NCBI RefSeq assembly: GCF_003369925.1
Contig: NZ_LARY01000002.1
Coordinates: 372,001 to 436,000 of the forward strand
DNA from: Listeria kieliensis
GTDB lineage: Bacteria; Bacillota; Bacilli; Lactobacillales; Listeriaceae
Length of the DNA stretch: 64,000 nucleotides
Direction of reading: 5' to 3'
The position numbers were made by a program, and so were the translations under genes. The notes beneath the pieces were generated by a model. The model was given only the letters and a program-made list of their open reading frames with translations, was not told the DNA's origin and did no database searches. This document shows, piece after piece, positions 9,732-19,609 of the stretch. Numbering within the stretch: position 1 is the first letter of the stretch; every line of letters starts with the position of its first letter.

Positions 9732-10610
9732 ATGAATATTAAAAAGAAAGCAGCGCTTGGAATCGTTTCTGCGCTTGCGGTTGTTGGACTTACAGCATGT
9801 GGTAGTGGCGGAGCTGTTGTTAAAACAGACGACGGTAATGTTACAAAAGACGAATTATATGATGCAATGAAAGATAAGTACGGCAGCCAAACTGTTCAAC
9901 AACTTACTTTTGAAAAGGTCCTTGACAAAAAATACAAGGTTACCGATAAAGAAGTGAACGCGAAGGTTAAGACGTATAAAGATCAATATGGCGATCAATT
10001 CGCTAGCGTTCTTGCTCAAAGTGGTTTAACTGAAGATAGCTTTAAAGAAAACATCAAGTACAACATGCTTGTTGAAAAAGCTACTGAAGATAATGTCAAA
10101 GTAACTGACAAAAAACTAAAAGCTTATTACAAAACTTGGCAACCAGATATCACAGTTCGCCACATCTTAGTTGAAAAAGAAGATACAGCTAAAGAAGTTG
10201 AAAAGAAACTTAAAGATGGTGCGAAATTTGAAGATCTAGCTAAGGAATATTCAACTGATACAAGCACAAAAGCTGATGGTGGTTTACTTCCTGCTTTTGG
10301 CCCTGGAAAAATGGATGAAGCTTTCGAAAAAGCGGCTTATGCACTTAAGAAAAAAGGCGACATCAGTGCTCCAGTTAAATCTCAATACGGTTACCACATC
10401 ATTGAAATGGTAAAACCTGCTAAGAAAACAACATTTGAACAAGATAAAAAAGCTGTGAAAAAAGCTTATATCGCTTCACAAGTTACACAAGAAAACATGC
10501 AAAAAGCATTGAAGAAAGTTTACAAAGATGCTGGCATTAAAGTTGAAGATAAAGACTTGAAAGATGCTTTCAGTCAATATTCTTCAAGTAACAGTTCTAA
10601 AAGTAAATAA
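9732..10610 (+). CDS. prsA: PrsA-type lipoprotein foldase (peptidyl-prolyl isomerase)
   Basis: Extracellular membrane-anchored chaperone that folds secreted proteins after Sec export; in L. monocytogenes PrsA2 is needed for virulence factor folding. 292 residues. The lipobox ends at Cys23 (VVGLTAC). A PpiC/parvulin domain spans about residues 135-225 (ITVRHILVEKED ... SQYGYHIIEM), flanked by the helical NC domain. Like PrsA2, it ends in a Ser-rich tail. The Shine-Dalgarno GGAG lies about 14 bases before ATG, longer than usual. No PrfA box was recognised upstream. Confidence 0.93.
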   Translation: MNIKKKAALGIVSALAVVGLTACGSGGAVVKTDDGNVTKDELYDAMKDKYGSQTVQQLTFEKVLDKKYKVTDKEVNAKVKTYKDQYGDQFASVLAQSGLTEDSFKENIKYNMLVEKATEDNVKVTDKKLKAYYKTWQPDITVRHILVEKEDTAKEVEKKLKDGAKFEDLAKEYSTDTSTKADGGLLPAFGPGKMDEAFEKAAYALKKKGDISAPVKSQYGYHIIEMVKPAKKTTFEQDKKAVKKAYIASQVTQENMQKALKKVYKDAGIKVEDKDLKDAFSQYSSSNSSKSK

Positions 10611-10618
10611 GCATAACT

Positions 10619-10658
10619 GAAAAAAGCATCAGCTCAAGCGAGCTGGTGCTTTTTTATT
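10619..10658. terminator. Bidirectional terminator between prsA and the polysaccharide operon
   Basis: Stem AAAAAGCATCAGCTC / GAGCTGGTGCTTTTT with a 4-base loop between two convergent units; its right side extends into the last codons of the glycosyltransferase gene. Confidence 0.85.
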
Positions 10659-11747
10659 TTCTCCCATAAATCCAATCATAAAGGACTCAAAATTTCGTTT
10701 GACAAGTCTTCTATCATACTTTTCAGCTGTCAAAATCGCTTCTTTTGAAAGCATCGAAACTTGTTCCTCGCTAAGCTGAGCAAATTGATTAAGCACACTA
10801 ATGAGCGCACCCACATCTCCTGGTGGATAGAAAAACCCATTTTTCCCGTTTTCTAAATAACTCTCTAACCCCGCAATTTGACTTCCAATCACTGGCGTTC
10901 CACATGCCATCGCCTCCAAGCCAACCAGTCCCAAACTCTCGCCTTTTCGCCTAGTTGGAAAAAGAAAGCAATCAAACTTACGGTAATAGTTTGGCAGGTC
11001 ATGTTGCGGAATAAGCGGTCGAAATTCGACATCCGACTGTATATGCAGTTCCTCTGCTAAAGACTGCTTTTTCTCGTCTTCTTTCCCGCTTCCAATCATG
11101 ATTAACTTCCAGCGTGCTGTTCCTGCTTTTTTAAGCGCTGTAAATGCTCGCAAAACATCCTCCCAACCTTTTCCAACGTCGATTCGCCCCACATAGCCAA
11201 GAAGGATCTCCTGTCTTGTTTCTCGCTTATCGTTCCCTAGTTTTTTTGGTTTAAAAATCGCTAAATTAATTCCCCCTGATGGCGAAATGAAAATTTTTTC
11301 TTGCGAAATCGTGTACTTTTGCATAACAACTGTTTCGAAATAGGCTGAAGGAACAACTACCTTTTCGGCCTGCTGTACAAGCTTTTTCACTTGGTTCTGT
11401 AAATTTTGTTGAAGCTTAGTTTCTGGAAATACATCACTTCCATGCAAGTTCACGATAATGCGTAACTCTGGTTTCCACTTCTTGATAAGGCAAATAAGCC
11501 AAGCCACATGCGAGGCGTAGTGAATATAGAGTACGGCTTGCTTTTGAAAAAGCAACTTGCAAATGATCCGAAGATAAAAACTCAAATACGCCAAGCTTTT
11601 AAAAAACTTGCTCATTCGTTTTTTCATTACAAGTTTATCCACATGAAACCCCAATACTTCAAGCATTTCTAAATGGTTTTTCACAAAAACCCCATAAGAG
11701 GGATAGCGCTTTGATGGGTACATATTGGCAATCATGAATATTTTCAA
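10629..11747 (-). CDS. Glycosyltransferase family 4
   Basis: 372 residues. GT-B retaining glycosyltransferase: N-terminal IANMYPSKRYPSYGVFVKNH acceptor side, C-terminal domain with GYVGRIDVGKGWEDVLRAF and the donor motif ESLGLVGLEAMACGTPVIG (the E-x7-E type). Probably adds one sugar to the lipid-linked repeat unit at the inner membrane face. TTG at 11747 is preferred: AAGGAGGAGG lies six bases upstream and the start is then downstream of the flippase stop. Last gene of the operon. Confidence 0.85.
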   Translation of the reverse strand: MKIFMIANMYPSKRYPSYGVFVKNHLEMLEVLGFHVDKLVMKKRMSKFFKSLAYLSFYLRIICKLLFQKQAVLYIHYASHVAWLICLIKKWKPELRIIVNLHGSDVFPETKLQQNLQNQVKKLVQQAEKVVVPSAYFETVVMQKYTISQEKIFISPSGGINLAIFKPKKLGNDKRETRQEILLGYVGRIDVGKGWEDVLRAFTALKKAGTARWKLIMIGSGKEDEKKQSLAEELHIQSDVEFRPLIPQHDLPNYYRKFDCFLFPTRRKGESLGLVGLEAMACGTPVIGSQIAGLESYLENGKNGFFYPPGDVGALISVLNQFAQLSEEQVSMLSKEAILTAEKYDRRLVKRNFESFMIGFMGENKKAPARLS

Positions 11748-11761
11748 AAATTCCTCCTCCT

Positions 11762-13180
11762 TCATTCGATTGGCTTTTTTAGAAATTGACGACATATTTG
11801 AAATAGCCTTCCTAGCCATTTTCGATTCAAAATAACTAAGAACAATAAAATGATTAGATTCATTTCATTTACAAGTTTTATTTGATGGATAAAAGTATTC
11901 ACAAGCGCTGCCAGATAAAGAATAGGGATACAAATAAAGTGTTTTTTTAAAGAAAAAGTTTCCCAGACTAGTCTTGAAAAAATAGACCGAACTAGAAAGA
12001 AAACTACATAACTAGTTCCCATAGCAATCGCGGCTCCAATAGCTCCAAGATTTGGAACAAGTAAAAAATTCAATAAAAGAGAGACAACAAGCGTAATGAG
12101 GGAAACATAGATATTTAAATGACTTTTTCTCGAAAAGCCAATGCCAACATTCGTTGTTTCACTCACGGTCATCATAATTGGATAAAAACATAGAAATGGA
12201 AAAATATAGGCTGCCTGTGCGTAATCGGCGGATAAAAATCCTATTAGCAAGTGTTTGCTAAAGAGAAGCAAAATAAACAAAATGGCTAGCAAGAATAAGA
12301 TGATCTCACTAACCCGCTGAAAATCTGCAAGGGGCCGCTTATCGATATACCATTTTGTCGCCGTTGGAACCCAGAGATTCGCAAACACATTTTGGATGAT
12401 GAGTAAGGCACTCGCAATTTTAAATGCTGAAGTGTATAAGCCTAATTGCTCAAAAGTGCTAAATTGTCTTAGGAACAGTTTATCCATGATTACAAATAAA
12501 CAGTAAAGAAGGGTAGCAAATACGACAGGAATCGCAAATTGAGTTAATCGCTTTAGCACGATGAAATCTAGTTTGAAATTTCGGAAAGATAGGAGTTTAT
12601 GATTTTTTACGATCATCAAGATATCCCCCAATAATTGGCCAAAAATGGCAGCGTACACAACGGTTATGAAAGAATGCGCAAATAAAATTAAGAAAGTAAA
12701 AGTATAGATCAAGATGAATAGCTTGATTAAAATGTTAAATAAAGAAAACTCGAGTGCTTTTTTCTCCATCCGAATATACATGAAAATAAATCGTTCAAAA
12801 ATTAAAAATGGAATAGAGATTGCCAAAAAATAAATCGCACCTTTGTAAGTATCCGAATGGAAAAGGAGCTCTGAAAGCTGTCCAGCAAACAAAATCATGC
12901 AGAGAATCAATACGACAGCAAATATAATGGGAAAGAAAATGGCACTTATAAAAAGACGTTTTTTATCCGAATACTCATAGAATTCTCGTCCAAAGGCTTG
13001 GTCAAAGCCAAGATAAATAAAACTGATCAGCAAAGTCTGCATTAGCATAAACATACTAGTTTTACCATACTCACTTGGCGAAATAAAATATGTGATTATA
13101 GGCATTGTGATAAAGCTAATGATTGCTGATCCCATTGATCCAAATGCATATTGACCAAATTGAAGGATTGTCTTTTTCAA
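11762..13180 (-). CDS. Oligosaccharide flippase (Wzx-like)
   Basis: 472 residues with 12-14 transmembrane segments, MATE/MVF-type polysaccharide exporter. The N-terminal FGQYAFGSMGSAIISFITMP is characteristic. It should flip the undecaprenyl-linked repeat unit across the membrane. Starts at a TTG with GAGTGAGG upstream, six bases after the polymerase gene ends. Confidence 0.88.
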   Translation of the reverse strand: MKKTILQFGQYAFGSMGSAIISFITMPIITYFISPSEYGKTSMFMLMQTLLISFIYLGFDQAFGREFYEYSDKKRLFISAIFFPIIFAVVLILCMILFAGQLSELLFHSDTYKGAIYFLAISIPFLIFERFIFMYIRMEKKALEFSLFNILIKLFILIYTFTFLILFAHSFITVVYAAIFGQLLGDILMIVKNHKLLSFRNFKLDFIVLKRLTQFAIPVVFATLLYCLFVIMDKLFLRQFSTFEQLGLYTSAFKIASALLIIQNVFANLWVPTATKWYIDKRPLADFQRVSEIILFLLAILFILLLFSKHLLIGFLSADYAQAAYIFPFLCFYPIMMTVSETTNVGIGFSRKSHLNIYVSLITLVVSLLLNFLLVPNLGAIGAAIAMGTSYVVFFLVRSIFSRLVWETFSLKKHFICIPILYLAALVNTFIHQIKLVNEMNLIILLFLVILNRKWLGRLFQICRQFLKKPIE

Positions 13181-13186
13181 TCGTCC

Positions 13187-14422
13187 TCACTCTTTCTTCA
13201 TTAGTAATAATGCCGAACAAATAATTCCTAAAATAGTTGAGCAAAGGGCAGAGTAGAAAATATGCCCTGCAAAAAAAGCATAAATAATCGCTATAAAAAA
13301 GAGAAAGCTAAAGATATTTTTAATTCGGTTCTGAATCATTAAGCATATGTAATAACTAAAAAGTAATAAAACTAAGCCTAAGCCGATTAGACCAAGTGAA
13401 AACAACGTATCAAAAAGATCCATTTCGACATTATCCCCTATCCCCCAGTTTTTCATTCGATAACTAAAACCATAACCAATAAAATAAAAAATTGGCGAAT
13501 TTTCTTGGGTAAATTGCTCCCAACTGGCTGCTAGAAAGGTACTTCGTGAACTGGTGATAAAGGTGAGCAGATTTCCATCAAACAATCGAAAGAAGTAAGT
13601 AAGTCTTGTAATGACATCGCTTAATCCTTGAATTATCTTGTCAATTCCTTCGTAAAAAAGATAAAAAAGCGCTGGGATAAATGTAAATCCCGTTAATAAT
13701 TTCGTAAACGAAGCAACTTCTGTTGTTTTCTTGAATAAAAATGAGAAAAGGTTGTAAGTCGTTAAAAGAATCCCCCAGATGATTCCAGATTTCGTCCCAA
13801 GTAAAAATAAGCAAGCGAATAAAGCAGTATAGAGAACTAATAAAAAAAGACGCTTCACAATGTGCCATTCTTTAAAATAAGCGAGGAGATACCAACCTAT
13901 AAAAGTAAGAGCAAAAATAAAGGCAAATGTTGTATCATTTGTGGCATAGAAAAAACCTTTATAACCTGCCCCATCTGAGTAAGTAGTATTTCCGAATCCG
14001 CAAAAATAAGGAACAAGTAAACAAAGTGCAAAAAAAAGACTGATATAAAAACTGATTTTCTCAAAATCTTGGACAGTGAAGAAAGTTCGATATTGATAGA
14101 CAAAATACGGCATTAACAACCAAATCATGCATTTTATTAGCATAATCATATTTTCAAACACTTCATTTATAGACATTTGCAAGAAAATCGTTTGCAAAAA
14201 TAGTTCTATTATCAAAAGACCTATAATACTGATCGTGAGGATTGAAAAATTACTTCTCGCAATACCTTTTCGAAAAATCGCCACCAAAAGAAAAATAAGG
14301 CAGGTAATGCGATAAAAAACACCAATTGGTACGTTATGATTCATTGATAGGAAAAACCCATTCAAAAAATCAATCCATGGAAAAATCACAAATAACCCTA
14401 TAAAGATCCGCCGATATTTCAT
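13187..14422 (-). CDS. O-antigen/exopolysaccharide polymerase (Wzy-like)
   Basis: 411 residues, about eleven transmembrane segments with one larger extracytoplasmic loop around residues 275-335 (YFFRLFDGNLLTFITSSRST), the general layout of Wzy polymerases. Sequence identity in this family is low, so the call rests on topology and on sitting between the acyltransferase and the flippase. Confidence 0.78.
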   Translation of the reverse strand: MKYRRIFIGLFVIFPWIDFLNGFFLSMNHNVPIGVFYRITCLIFLLVAIFRKGIARSNFSILTISIIGLLIIELFLQTIFLQMSINEVFENMIMLIKCMIWLLMPYFVYQYRTFFTVQDFEKISFYISLFFALCLLVPYFCGFGNTTYSDGAGYKGFFYATNDTTFAFIFALTFIGWYLLAYFKEWHIVKRLFLLVLYTALFACLFLLGTKSGIIWGILLTTYNLFSFLFKKTTEVASFTKLLTGFTFIPALFYLFYEGIDKIIQGLSDVITRLTYFFRLFDGNLLTFITSSRSTFLAASWEQFTQENSPIFYFIGYGFSYRMKNWGIGDNVEMDLFDTLFSLGLIGLGLVLLLFSYYICLMIQNRIKNIFSFLFFIAIIYAFFAGHIFYSALCSTILGIICSALLLMKKE

Positions 14423-14423
14423 T

Positions 14424-14933
14424 TTATTGCCTCATTTTGATTACTTGTGCTGGAATACCGCCAATCACTGCGTACGCCGGATACTCTTTTGCTGGAACAA
14501 CAGCTCCTGCTGCTACAACACAGCCTTCTGGAATAGAAGCTCCAGGTAAGATTATCGCACGCGTCCCAATCCACACATCATTACCAATTCTTACTTCTTT
14601 TTTTTCTGTGCCACTAAACAAGATTTGTTTTTTTCCATCAATTCGATGATTTTCTGTCAAAATAATAACTTCTGGAGCCATCAAAACATAATCACCAATT
14701 GAAACTCTTGCACTAGCTACAATCTTAGTTTTATCGCCAATAGAAGACTCCTTGCCAATAAAAATATGCTGCGGATGTCTCAATTTCAGGAAAGGTCGCA
14801 AATTACTTGTTTCTGCACAGCCACCAAAAAAACGCTTTGCTAAACGATTTTTCAATTTTCTAAGGATTAAACCCATTGGATGTTTACTTGGCATTGGCAG
14901 AAGGTTAAGTAGTGCGAATAGCCATTTTGTCAT
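14424..14933 (-). CDS. Hexapeptide-repeat acyltransferase
   Basis: 169 residues with left-handed beta-helix repeats (IGKESSIGDKTKIVASARVSIGDYVLM...) and the family motif GNDVWIGTRAIILPG and VVAAGAVVPAKEYP. Likely O-acetylates a sugar of the repeat unit. ATG at 14933 chosen: it directly follows the stop of the upstream gene and AAAGGATG lies before it. Confidence 0.87.
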   Translation of the reverse strand: MTKWLFALLNLLPMPSKHPMGLILRKLKNRLAKRFFGGCAETSNLRPFLKLRHPQHIFIGKESSIGDKTKIVASARVSIGDYVLMAPEVIILTENHRIDGKKQILFSGTEKKEVRIGNDVWIGTRAIILPGASIPEGCVVAAGAVVPAKEYPAYAVIGGIPAQVIKMRQ

Positions 14934-14935
14934 TA

Positions 14936-15685
14936 TTATCGCTGCATCCTTTCTTTCAAAACTTTTCCAATAAATTGCGTGTTCCCAATGATATAGCGTT
15001 TCATCAAGCGCCTTGGTTCCTGCAAGAGACGATATAACCATTCAAATCCCGCACGCTGTACCCAAATTGGTGCTCGTTTCGTTTTTCCTGCAATAATATC
15101 AAAGCTTCCTCCAACCCCCATTGCAAAGGGCACCTGCATAATGGTCTGATAATCGCTAATCCAATACTCTTTTTTAGGGCTAGAAAAACCCACAAAAAGT
15201 AAATCTGCTTGACTTGCATGAATTTCTCTCGCAATTTGAACCGACTCTTCATCCGTGAAATACCCATTTCGAAAACCTGCTAACTTAAGTTTTGGATACA
15301 TCATTTGATGCCTCCGAACCACTTCACGAACCACTTCCTCTGTTGCTCCAAAATAATAAACTCGCCACTCTTTTTGAGCAGCTAGTGCTACTAAATACTC
15401 AAACAAGTCAATTCCCGTGATGCGATCTGGGATCTTATATCCAAGAAAACGTGCAGCCCAAACAATGGATTTTCCATCTGCATTTATAAGTGGACTTTCA
15501 TTAATGATTCCAGCTAATTTAGCGTCTTGCGCCATTAAATTGATTTTTGAAGCATTAATCACAACATGTTGCATCACTTCACGATTTTCGACTGCTTTTG
15601 AAATACGTTCTAGTGTTTCTTGGAGCGTTAAAGTATCCAAAAAACTCCCTAGTAAAAACACTCGTTTCCTGCCTTTTGTCTGCAA
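14936..15685 (-). CDS. WecG/TagA/CpsF family glycosyltransferase
   Basis: 249 residues. GT26 enzymes transfer ManNAc or ManNAc-uronate onto a lipid-linked sugar. Diagnostic blocks: INADGKSIVWAARFLG, RITGIDLFEYL, YYFGATEEV and LLFVGFSSPKKEYWI. A UDP-ManNAc dehydrogenase is in the same operon, so the likely donor is UDP-ManNAc(A). TTG at 15685 selected because AAAAGGAG stands eight to nine bases upstream and the previous gene stops at 15687. Confidence 0.9.
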   Translation of the reverse strand: MQTKGRKRVFLLGSFLDTLTLQETLERISKAVENREVMQHVVINASKINLMAQDAKLAGIINESPLINADGKSIVWAARFLGYKIPDRITGIDLFEYLVALAAQKEWRVYYFGATEEVVREVVRRHQMMYPKLKLAGFRNGYFTDEESVQIAREIHASQADLLFVGFSSPKKEYWISDYQTIMQVPFAMGVGGSFDIIAGKTKRAPIWVQRAGFEWLYRLLQEPRRLMKRYIIGNTQFIGKVLKERMQR

Positions 15686-15686
15686 T

Positions 15687-16337
15687 TTAATACGCTCCTT
15701 TTGGATGAAATAAAACAAGTACCGTACGACACAAGATTTTGGCATCCAAAGACGGCGAAACGTTTCGAATATAAAACAAATCTAATTCGACCATTTCGTG
15801 AAAACTCAAAGTGTTTCTCCCACTGACCTGCCACATCCCCGTGCATCCAGGTGTAATTTGTAGTCGCTGTTTGTCATAAGCTGTATAAACTTCGACTTCC
15901 CTTGGAAGCGGTGGCCTCGGACCGATCAATGCCATATCGCCTTTTAGAACGTTTAATAGCTGAGGTAATTCATCAATACTTGTTTTCCGTAAAATTTTTC
16001 CGATTCGTGTTATTCGAGGATCTTTTTTTATTTTAAACATTGGTCCACTTACTTCATTTAACTCTAAATATTTTTGAAGTTCTTTTTCTGCATCCATTTT
16101 CATCGTTCTAAATTTATAGATTTCAAAAGTTTTCCCCGCTTTTCCAACACGAATTTGCTTAAAAAAAATGCTCCCTTTTGGTTCTGAAACTTTGATTAAC
16201 AGTGCGACGATACCAAATAACGGTAGCAATATCAGAAGTCCAACTGTTGCCAAGAAAATCCCTAAAAAACGCTTTACTTTGACGTAAAAACTTTCATTCA
16301 CTAGATATATGCCTTGACTTTCATACCGCTCTTCCAC
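15687..16337 (-). CDS. Initiating sugar transferase (undecaprenyl-phosphate phosphotransferase)
   Basis: 216 residues, one N-terminal membrane helix followed by the bacterial sugar transferase domain (PF02397): SIFFKQIRVGKAGKTFEIYKFRTM, then GKILRKTSIDELPQLLNVLKGDMALIGPRPPLPREV. It loads the first sugar phosphate onto undecaprenyl phosphate. This is the short form without the four-helix domain of WbaP. GTG start at 16337 behind GGGGGA. Confidence 0.93.
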   Translation of the reverse strand: MEERYESQGIYLVNESFYVKVKRFLGIFLATVGLLILLPLFGIVALLIKVSEPKGSIFFKQIRVGKAGKTFEIYKFRTMKMDAEKELQKYLELNEVSGPMFKIKKDPRITRIGKILRKTSIDELPQLLNVLKGDMALIGPRPPLPREVEVYTAYDKQRLQITPGCTGMWQVSGRNTLSFHEMVELDLFYIRNVSPSLDAKILCRTVLVLFHPKGAY

Positions 16338-16366
16338 ATTGCTTCCCCCTTTTTTCAAATATTACT

Positions 16367-17038
16367 TTAATACGCTGAATAATAATGATGCGCCTCATCA
16401 ACCCCGTTTAAAACCACTCCAAGAACCTGCGTGCGAGATAAGGCTAACTGTTCATAAGCTGCTTTTGCACCGTCTTTTAATGTCTTCCCAGTGCGAAAAA
16501 CTAAAATAATCCCATCTGTTTCTGGTGCCACTACAAGAGCATCTGAAACAATCGTCACCGGTGGTGCATCAACAATAATCTGTTCGAACTCTTCTCGAAG
16601 TTCCGCAATAATCTCAGCCATCCGTTTTGAGCCAAGCAATTCATTTGGATTAGGCGGAAGCGTACCACTCGTTAACACTGTCAAATTTTCAACTTCCGTG
16701 TCTTGGCAAGCATCTAGAATATCCAATTGTTTTCGCAAAACACCCGATAATCCACCACGGAAAAGTGGCTTATTAAAAGTTTTATGAATGGTAGGTTTTC
16801 GCATATCAATATCTATCAATAACGTCTTCTTCCCTTGTTGTGCATAAGAAATTGCCAAATTTGATGACACCGTAGACTTCCCAGTTCCAGCCTCAGGTGA
16901 GGTCACTAAAATCACTTTGCAAGGCATTCCCACTGTCAAGAAGTCGATATTGGCACGAATCGTTCGAAATTGTTCTGCAATTGGAGATGCGGGTTCCGTA
17001 TGAACTATTCGTTTTCTTTTATCTAACTTGCCTTCCAA
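16367..17038 (-). CDS. CpsD/CapB-type tyrosine autokinase
   Basis: 223 residues. Bacterial tyrosine kinase that controls polymer length with the CpsC-type partner. Walker A SPEAGTGKSTVSSNLA (~residue 48), Walker A' TLLIDIDMRKP, Walker B QIIVDAPP, and a short C-terminal tyrosine cluster HHYYSAY for autophosphorylation. TTG start. No phosphotyrosine phosphatase (CpsB/Wzb) gene lies in the operon. Confidence 0.92.
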   Translation of the reverse strand: MEGKLDKRKRIVHTEPASPIAEQFRTIRANIDFLTVGMPCKVILVTSPEAGTGKSTVSSNLAISYAQQGKKTLLIDIDMRKPTIHKTFNKPLFRGGLSGVLRKQLDILDACQDTEVENLTVLTSGTLPPNPNELLGSKRMAEIIAELREEFEQIIVDAPPVTIVSDALVVAPETDGIILVFRTGKTLKDGAKAAYEQLALSRTQVLGVVLNGVDEAHHYYSAY

Positions 17039-17052
17039 TACGCTCTCCCTTT

Positions 17053-17730
17053 CTATTTTTTCATTTCAGAAATACTACCCAATAAATAAACATCCATCGT
17101 TTCGTGAATATCCTCAACATTTTTAATCGTCCGATCAAGTATTGTACGGACAAACGTAACAAATAAGCCAATAAAAATTCCGAGAAAAGAAGCAAAGATC
17201 AACATCCATGTTTTCTTTGGCTTGATGGGCTCTAAATGATCCGACGAACTAGCTGAAGAAAGAACTGTTATATTATCAATATTCATAATTTTCGGTATTT
17301 GTTTCTTACTCACAAGCGCAACTTGATTTGCAATCCGAACAGCTTCCTCTAAGTTGCCATTTTCAACAACGATAGAAATCACTTGAGAATCTGCATCACT
17401 TTTCACTTCAACTGCATCAATTAATTCCTCTAAACTGTATTTATCTCCTAAGTTCTCTTTAACTTGTGACAGAATTCTTGGACTCTTAATGATCGTGCTA
17501 TATGTGTTCACTAGCTGCAAATTCGCTTGCACATTTTGTGGATCCGAAACAGCTACTGTCTGCTTAGACTGATTAATTAACATTTGCGTGGTTGTACTAT
17601 ACACAGGTTTTACAACAAAAGTCAGGTAAACAATCATCAACAAAATCGTTATTCCAGTACTTAAAAATATCAGCCATTTATTGCGACTTAAGGCCTTTAA
17701 CAAATGAACAAATGTTACATTCTTTTCCAT
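17053..17730 (-). CDS. Wzz/CpsC-type chain length regulator
   Basis: 225 residues with membrane helices at about 20-40 and 178-198 and the Wzz domain between them; the proline-rich stretch before the second helix (SDHLEPIKPKKTW) is typical. Acts as membrane activator of the tyrosine kinase encoded next, 14 bases downstream. Confidence 0.9.
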   Translation of the reverse strand: MEKNVTFVHLLKALSRNKWLIFLSTGITILLMIVYLTFVVKPVYSTTTQMLINQSKQTVAVSDPQNVQANLQLVNTYSTIIKSPRILSQVKENLGDKYSLEELIDAVEVKSDADSQVISIVVENGNLEEAVRIANQVALVSKKQIPKIMNIDNITVLSSASSSDHLEPIKPKKTWMLIFASFLGIFIGLFVTFVRTILDRTIKNVEDIHETMDVYLLGSISEMKK

Positions 17731-17745
17731 AACTATCCCCCGTGT

Positions 17746-19029
17746 TTAAATTTTCGCCTTCTCTTCATGGGACTTTATCTTGGATAAATCGCCAAGTGTT
17801 AAATAGTCAACCCTGTCGTTCGTTTGAGAAACAACTCCCTTTGTATCAAAAACAACCCTTTGTTGCATCACTTGAAAAACGTCTTCCAAAATAACCTGAT
17901 AATCGTCATGATCTGTTAAGACCAAAAGCAAATCACTATCTTGAGCAGCACGAGTTAAGTCCCGTTCAATCCAGTCAAACCGTTTGACATGTGGGTCGTG
18001 AACGCAAATCTCAAAATCCTTCTTGAGTTCATCAAGCACTTTAAGTGCCGGACTTTCGCGCACATCGTCTACGTTTCCCTTATAGGCGATCCCGCAAATC
18101 GTTATTTTCTTACCACCCAATTTTTTCATTAATGCCCGAACTTTTTGAGCAAGAAAAACAGGTGTCCTTTCATTAATTTGACGCGCCATCTGAATAAGTG
18201 CTGTTTCTTCGCTAGCTTCAGAAATAATAAAGTACGGATCTACCGCAAGACAGTGCCCTCCAACGCCCGGACCCGGTTGATGAATATTTACACGTGGATG
18301 ATAATTAGCCAAACGAATAACTTCAAGTGAATCAATCCCAAGCACATCCCCAATTCGCACTATTTCATTAGCGAGCGCAATATTCACATCACGATATGTG
18401 TTTTCGATAAGTTTTGATAGCTCCGCAACAGCAGCACTTGTCTCTAATAATTTCCCTTCAACAAAACTCCCGTAAATTTCTACCCCTTTGAGTGTACAAG
18501 CTTTAGTAACCCCACCGATAATTCGATTATTCCATTTAAGTTCATGCAAAATATTCCCTGGAAGCACTCGTTCCGGACAATGCACAAGAAAAATATCCTT
18601 TCCAACCTCAAAACCCGCCTGCTTAATCTTGGATGCAAGAATCGTATCTGTTGTCCGAGGAGCAATTGTTGATTCAATAATGATCGTATTTCCTCTTTCA
18701 AGGTGTGGAATAATCATTCCCATCGCTTGCTCCACATAAGTTAAATCACAACTTTTAAAAGCATCATCCAAGTTTGGCGTCGGAACAGCCACAATAAACA
18801 CATCTGCTTGCTCCACTTGCATTTGCACCTTAAAGCGCCCTGTTTCAAGTACCCGTCCCAGCTCAGCTTCTAATCCAGGTTCTTCAATGTGAATTTTCCC
18901 GTTATTTAGTGTCGTAACAACTTCTTGCACCACATCTACTCCAGTAACTTCATGCCCATGCTTTGCAAACATAATTGCAGTTGGAAGGCCGATATAACCA
19001 AGCCCCATCACTTCAATTTTCAATTTCAA
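17746..19029 (-). CDS. UDP-N-acetyl-D-mannosamine dehydrogenase (WecC-like)
   Basis: 427 residues. NAD-dependent two-step oxidation of UDP-ManNAc to UDP-ManNAc-uronate. N-terminal Rossmann motif GLGYIGLPTAIMFAKHG, catalytic Cys in PGVGGHCLAVDPYF, and NYHPRVNIHQPGPG, which matches WecC better than UDP-glucose dehydrogenases. First enzyme gene of the operon. No UDP-GlcNAc 2-epimerase is encoded here; that would come from elsewhere in the genome. Confidence 0.9.
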   Translation of the reverse strand: MKLKIEVMGLGYIGLPTAIMFAKHGHEVTGVDVVQEVVTTLNNGKIHIEEPGLEAELGRVLETGRFKVQMQVEQADVFIVAVPTPNLDDAFKSCDLTYVEQAMGMIIPHLERGNTIIIESTIAPRTTDTILASKIKQAGFEVGKDIFLVHCPERVLPGNILHELKWNNRIIGGVTKACTLKGVEIYGSFVEGKLLETSAAVAELSKLIENTYRDVNIALANEIVRIGDVLGIDSLEVIRLANYHPRVNIHQPGPGVGGHCLAVDPYFIISEASEETALIQMARQINERTPVFLAQKVRALMKKLGGKKITICGIAYKGNVDDVRESPALKVLDELKKDFEICVHDPHVKRFDWIERDLTRAAQDSDLLLVLTDHDDYQVILEDVFQVMQQRVVFDTKGVVSQTNDRVDYLTLGDLSKIKSHEEKAKI

Positions 19030-19045
19030 GCCCCGCTTTCTAAAA

Positions 19046-19543
19046 TCACTCCGCTAAACTGATTTTCCAACTAGCTAGTACTTCTTTTTGTTTTTTATTT
19101 GGATCAACAGGTTTATATTCAAGCGTCCATTCCTTTTGTGTTACCTTAGGAATTTCAAAGTACAAAGCTCCACTTGCCGTTTTCCCCTTTTGTATTTCTG
19201 TTCCGATATTATTCGAAGCTGGATCAACTTGATAAGTTTTCTTTTCATTTTTTAGTACAAAGTCGCCACCGCCAATACCGAACGAACTATCCGAATCATT
19301 TTTAAAACTCATATTTAACTTCGCGATCCTCTTATTTCCCTTGCCATTTTCTGTAATCGAAGCATCAACAAACTTCATTTCAATACTATTCACTGTTTTT
19401 ACAGGACCATCTTTTTTAGCAACATGTGTTGTTTTTGCCTTGGTTTCATCTTTTTCTTTAGTTCCTGTTTCCTCTGCGTTTGAACAACCGGCAGCAAGCA
19501 AAAGTCCAAAAATCGTGAGTCCCATAACCATTAGTTTCTTCAT
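19046..19543 (-). CDS. Lipoprotein, DUF4352-like
   Basis: 165 residues. Lipobox GLLLAAGC with Cys about residue 20, then a charged linker and an Ig-like beta domain (MKFVDASITENGKGN ... SFKNDSDSSFGIGGGDF) of the DUF4352 type. It ends 17 bases before the dehydrogenase gene and in the same direction, so it may be part of the polysaccharide transcription unit. Role unknown. Confidence 0.82.
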   Translation of the reverse strand: MKKLMVMGLTIFGLLLAAGCSNAEETGTKEKDETKAKTTHVAKKDGPVKTVNSIEMKFVDASITENGKGNKRIAKLNMSFKNDSDSSFGIGGGDFVLKNEKKTYQVDPASNNIGTEIQKGKTASGALYFEIPKVTQKEWTLEYKPVDPNKKQKEVLASWKISLAE

Positions 19544-19609
19544 TTTTCTCCCCCATTTCTATATAATAGGCCTGCTCCGAAGTTTCTCTTGACAGGCCTA
19601 TTCCTATAA